6,590 bases of DNA from a bacterium (GTDB lineage: Bacteria > Zixibacteria > MSB-5A5 > GN15 > FEB-12): NCBI GenBank assembly GCA_030640905.1, contig DAOWIM010000104.1, forward strand, positions 1 through 6,590, given 5' to 3'. Shown piece after piece: positions 5,730-6,590 of the stretch. The position numbers and the translations under genes are program-made. Numbering within the stretch: position 1 is the stretch's first letter; the number at the start of each line of letters is the position of its first letter. The notes under the pieces were generated by a model, which did no database searches, had not been told where the DNA came from, and worked only from the letters and a program-made list of their open reading frames with translations.

Positions 5730-6515
5730 ATGAGTTATTCACCATATGTCAATCCGGAGGCGTACGAAGTTGCGTTCAGTTTCCGCAATTATGTAGAGGC
5801 TGTCGATTTCATAATTGAGGCCTGCCGTGCGGCCGGACGGGCGCAGGTTGGATCGGTTGTTGAACTGGGATGCGGGCCCGGTCAGTACTGCCGCGAGTTT
5901 GCCCGCCGGGGTGTCAAATCGTGCGGCGTCGATCTGTCGCCTGAGATGGTTGCCTACACCAGCGCCAAATGCACCGAAGAGAAACTCGACTGCCCGATTA
6001 TCGAGGCTGATTTCCGCCACTTCACTCTGGATCAGCCGGTCGATCTTGCCCTGACCATGATGGCCACTTTTGGCTACCTGCTGTCCAATGACGATATTAT
6101 TGAGCATTTCGACACGGTTGCCAATAATCTCACCGACGATGGCCTCTACCTGATTGAACTGCCTCACCCGCGTGACGTTTTCGATTCCCAGCGCGGTTCC
6201 ACAACCAATGTCTGGGAGATCGAAAAAGATGGTATGAAAGTACACACCGACTGGGCTTTGGATGCTGTTCTCGACCCCCTTACCGGTATCGACAGCGGTA
6301 CTGTCCGTATCAAATGGGAAAAAGATGGCCACAGCGGCATGATCGAAAGTCCCGACCACATGCGTCGGTTGAGTTTTGGCCTGATGCAATCACTGATAAA
6401 GCTCTCCGGTAGATTTGCCATCGTCGAGATGTACGGGGACCTGAACATCAATCAGCCGTTTGACAATAACGAGAAAGCCTGGCGGATGATTCTGGTGCTT
6501 CGCCGGATTGTGTAG
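5730..6515 (+). CDS. Class I SAM-dependent methyltransferase, substrate unknown
   Basis: From the ATG at 5730 the product has 261 residues and no signal peptide or membrane segment, so it is probably cytoplasmic. The Rossmann-type SAM-binding core is clear. Motif I is VVELGCGPGQYCREFA (about 43-58), the acidic end of strand 2 is CGVDLSPEM (D68), and motif III is IIEADFRHF (D94). The MMATFGYLLSNDD strand-4 region and DDGLYLIELPHP strand 5 follow. The C-terminal strands (MYGDLNINQPFDNNEKAWRMILVLRR) resemble the tail of Methyltransf_25-type proteins, which often end in a YGD...PF...R-hydrophobic pattern. The substrate cannot be read from this. Alternative starts are ATG 5721 (three residues longer) and TTG 5712 (six longer); none has a Shine-Dalgarno. 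I chose 5730 because the likely -10 box overlaps the others, but this is uncertain. The gene is divergent from purM, with no partner in the window. Confidence 0.9.
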   Translation: MSYSPYVNPEAYEVAFSFRNYVEAVDFIIEACRAAGRAQVGSVVELGCGPGQYCREFARRGVKSCGVDLSPEMVAYTSAKCTEEKLDCPIIEADFRHFTLDQPVDLALTMMATFGYLLSNDDIIEHFDTVANNLTDDGLYLIELPHPRDVFDSQRGSTTNVWEIEKDGMKVHTDWALDAVLDPLTGIDSGTVRIKWEKDGHSGMIESPDHMRRLSFGLMQSLIKLSGRFAIVEMYGDLNINQPFDNNEKAWRMILVLRRIV

Positions 6516-6554
6516 GGTTGGCAACGCCTGTCACTCTGAGCGGAGGCTTGTTTC

Positions 6555-6571
6555 CCGCCAGCCAATGGCGG
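6555..6571. repeat. Small hairpin downstream of the methyltransferase
   Basis: CCGCCA-GCCAA-TGGCGG forms a perfect 6-bp GC-rich stem with a 5-base loop, 40 bases after the methyltransferase stop. ACATAAAG and not a T tract follows, so it is at best a weak terminator candidate. The rest of 6516-6590 shows no gene. Confidence 0.35.
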
Positions 6572-6590
6572 ACATAAAGCCCGCCGCTAC

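Noticed and set aside
5739..6389. Minus-strand frame of 216 codons opposite the methyltransferase
   Set aside because: The plus strand carries clear SAM-binding motifs; the antisense frame has no domain pattern.

Overview
The window holds a leftward (minus-strand) cluster of four genes, a structured intergenic region of about 300 bases, and one rightward gene. Read in the order of transcription, the leftward cluster is purM (AIR synthetase, purine synthesis), gpmI (cofactor-independent phosphoglycerate mutase, glycolysis), lnt (apolipoprotein N-acyltransferase, lipoprotein maturation) and a secreted beta-propeller protein. The propeller gene is cut off by the left edge, so only its first 404 codons are present. 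The rightward gene is a class I SAM-dependent methyltransferase of unknown substrate.

Lnt is normally found in diderm bacteria, so a Gram-negative-type cell envelope is likely. The moderate GC content, the lack of Shine-Dalgarno sequences in front of most genes, and a secreted propeller resembling the N-terminal region of PorZ-like proteins would fit a member or relative of the FCB group (for example a candidate phylum such as Zixibacteria). That placement is an inference and is not proven by the window.

Layout: 1-1213 propeller protein (minus, partial); 1177-2724 lnt (minus, GTG start, its 3' end overlaps the propeller start by 37 bases); 2777-4324 gpmI (minus); 4365-5414 purM (minus); 5415-5729 divergent intergenic region; 5730-6515 methyltransferase (plus); 6516-6590 a non-coding tail with a small hairpin. 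The leftward genes are separated by gaps of 40 and 52 bases and one overlap, with no convincing internal terminator, so they are probably one transcript. A good promoter sits just in front of purM, with the -10 box so close to the ATG that the mRNA is predicted to be leaderless.

The enzymes are housekeeping functions from different pathways and do not form one pathway. The most interesting part is the divergent intergenic region. It carries two elements of about 43 bases in inverted orientation. Both fold into the same shape (10-bp outer stem, 3x3 internal loop, inner stem) with paired sequence differences between the copies. An imperfect 19-base direct repeat brackets them. This looks like a small non-autonomous repeat (a REP/BIME or MITE-like element). 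I see no defence system, CRISPR array, RNA gene or phage gene in the window.
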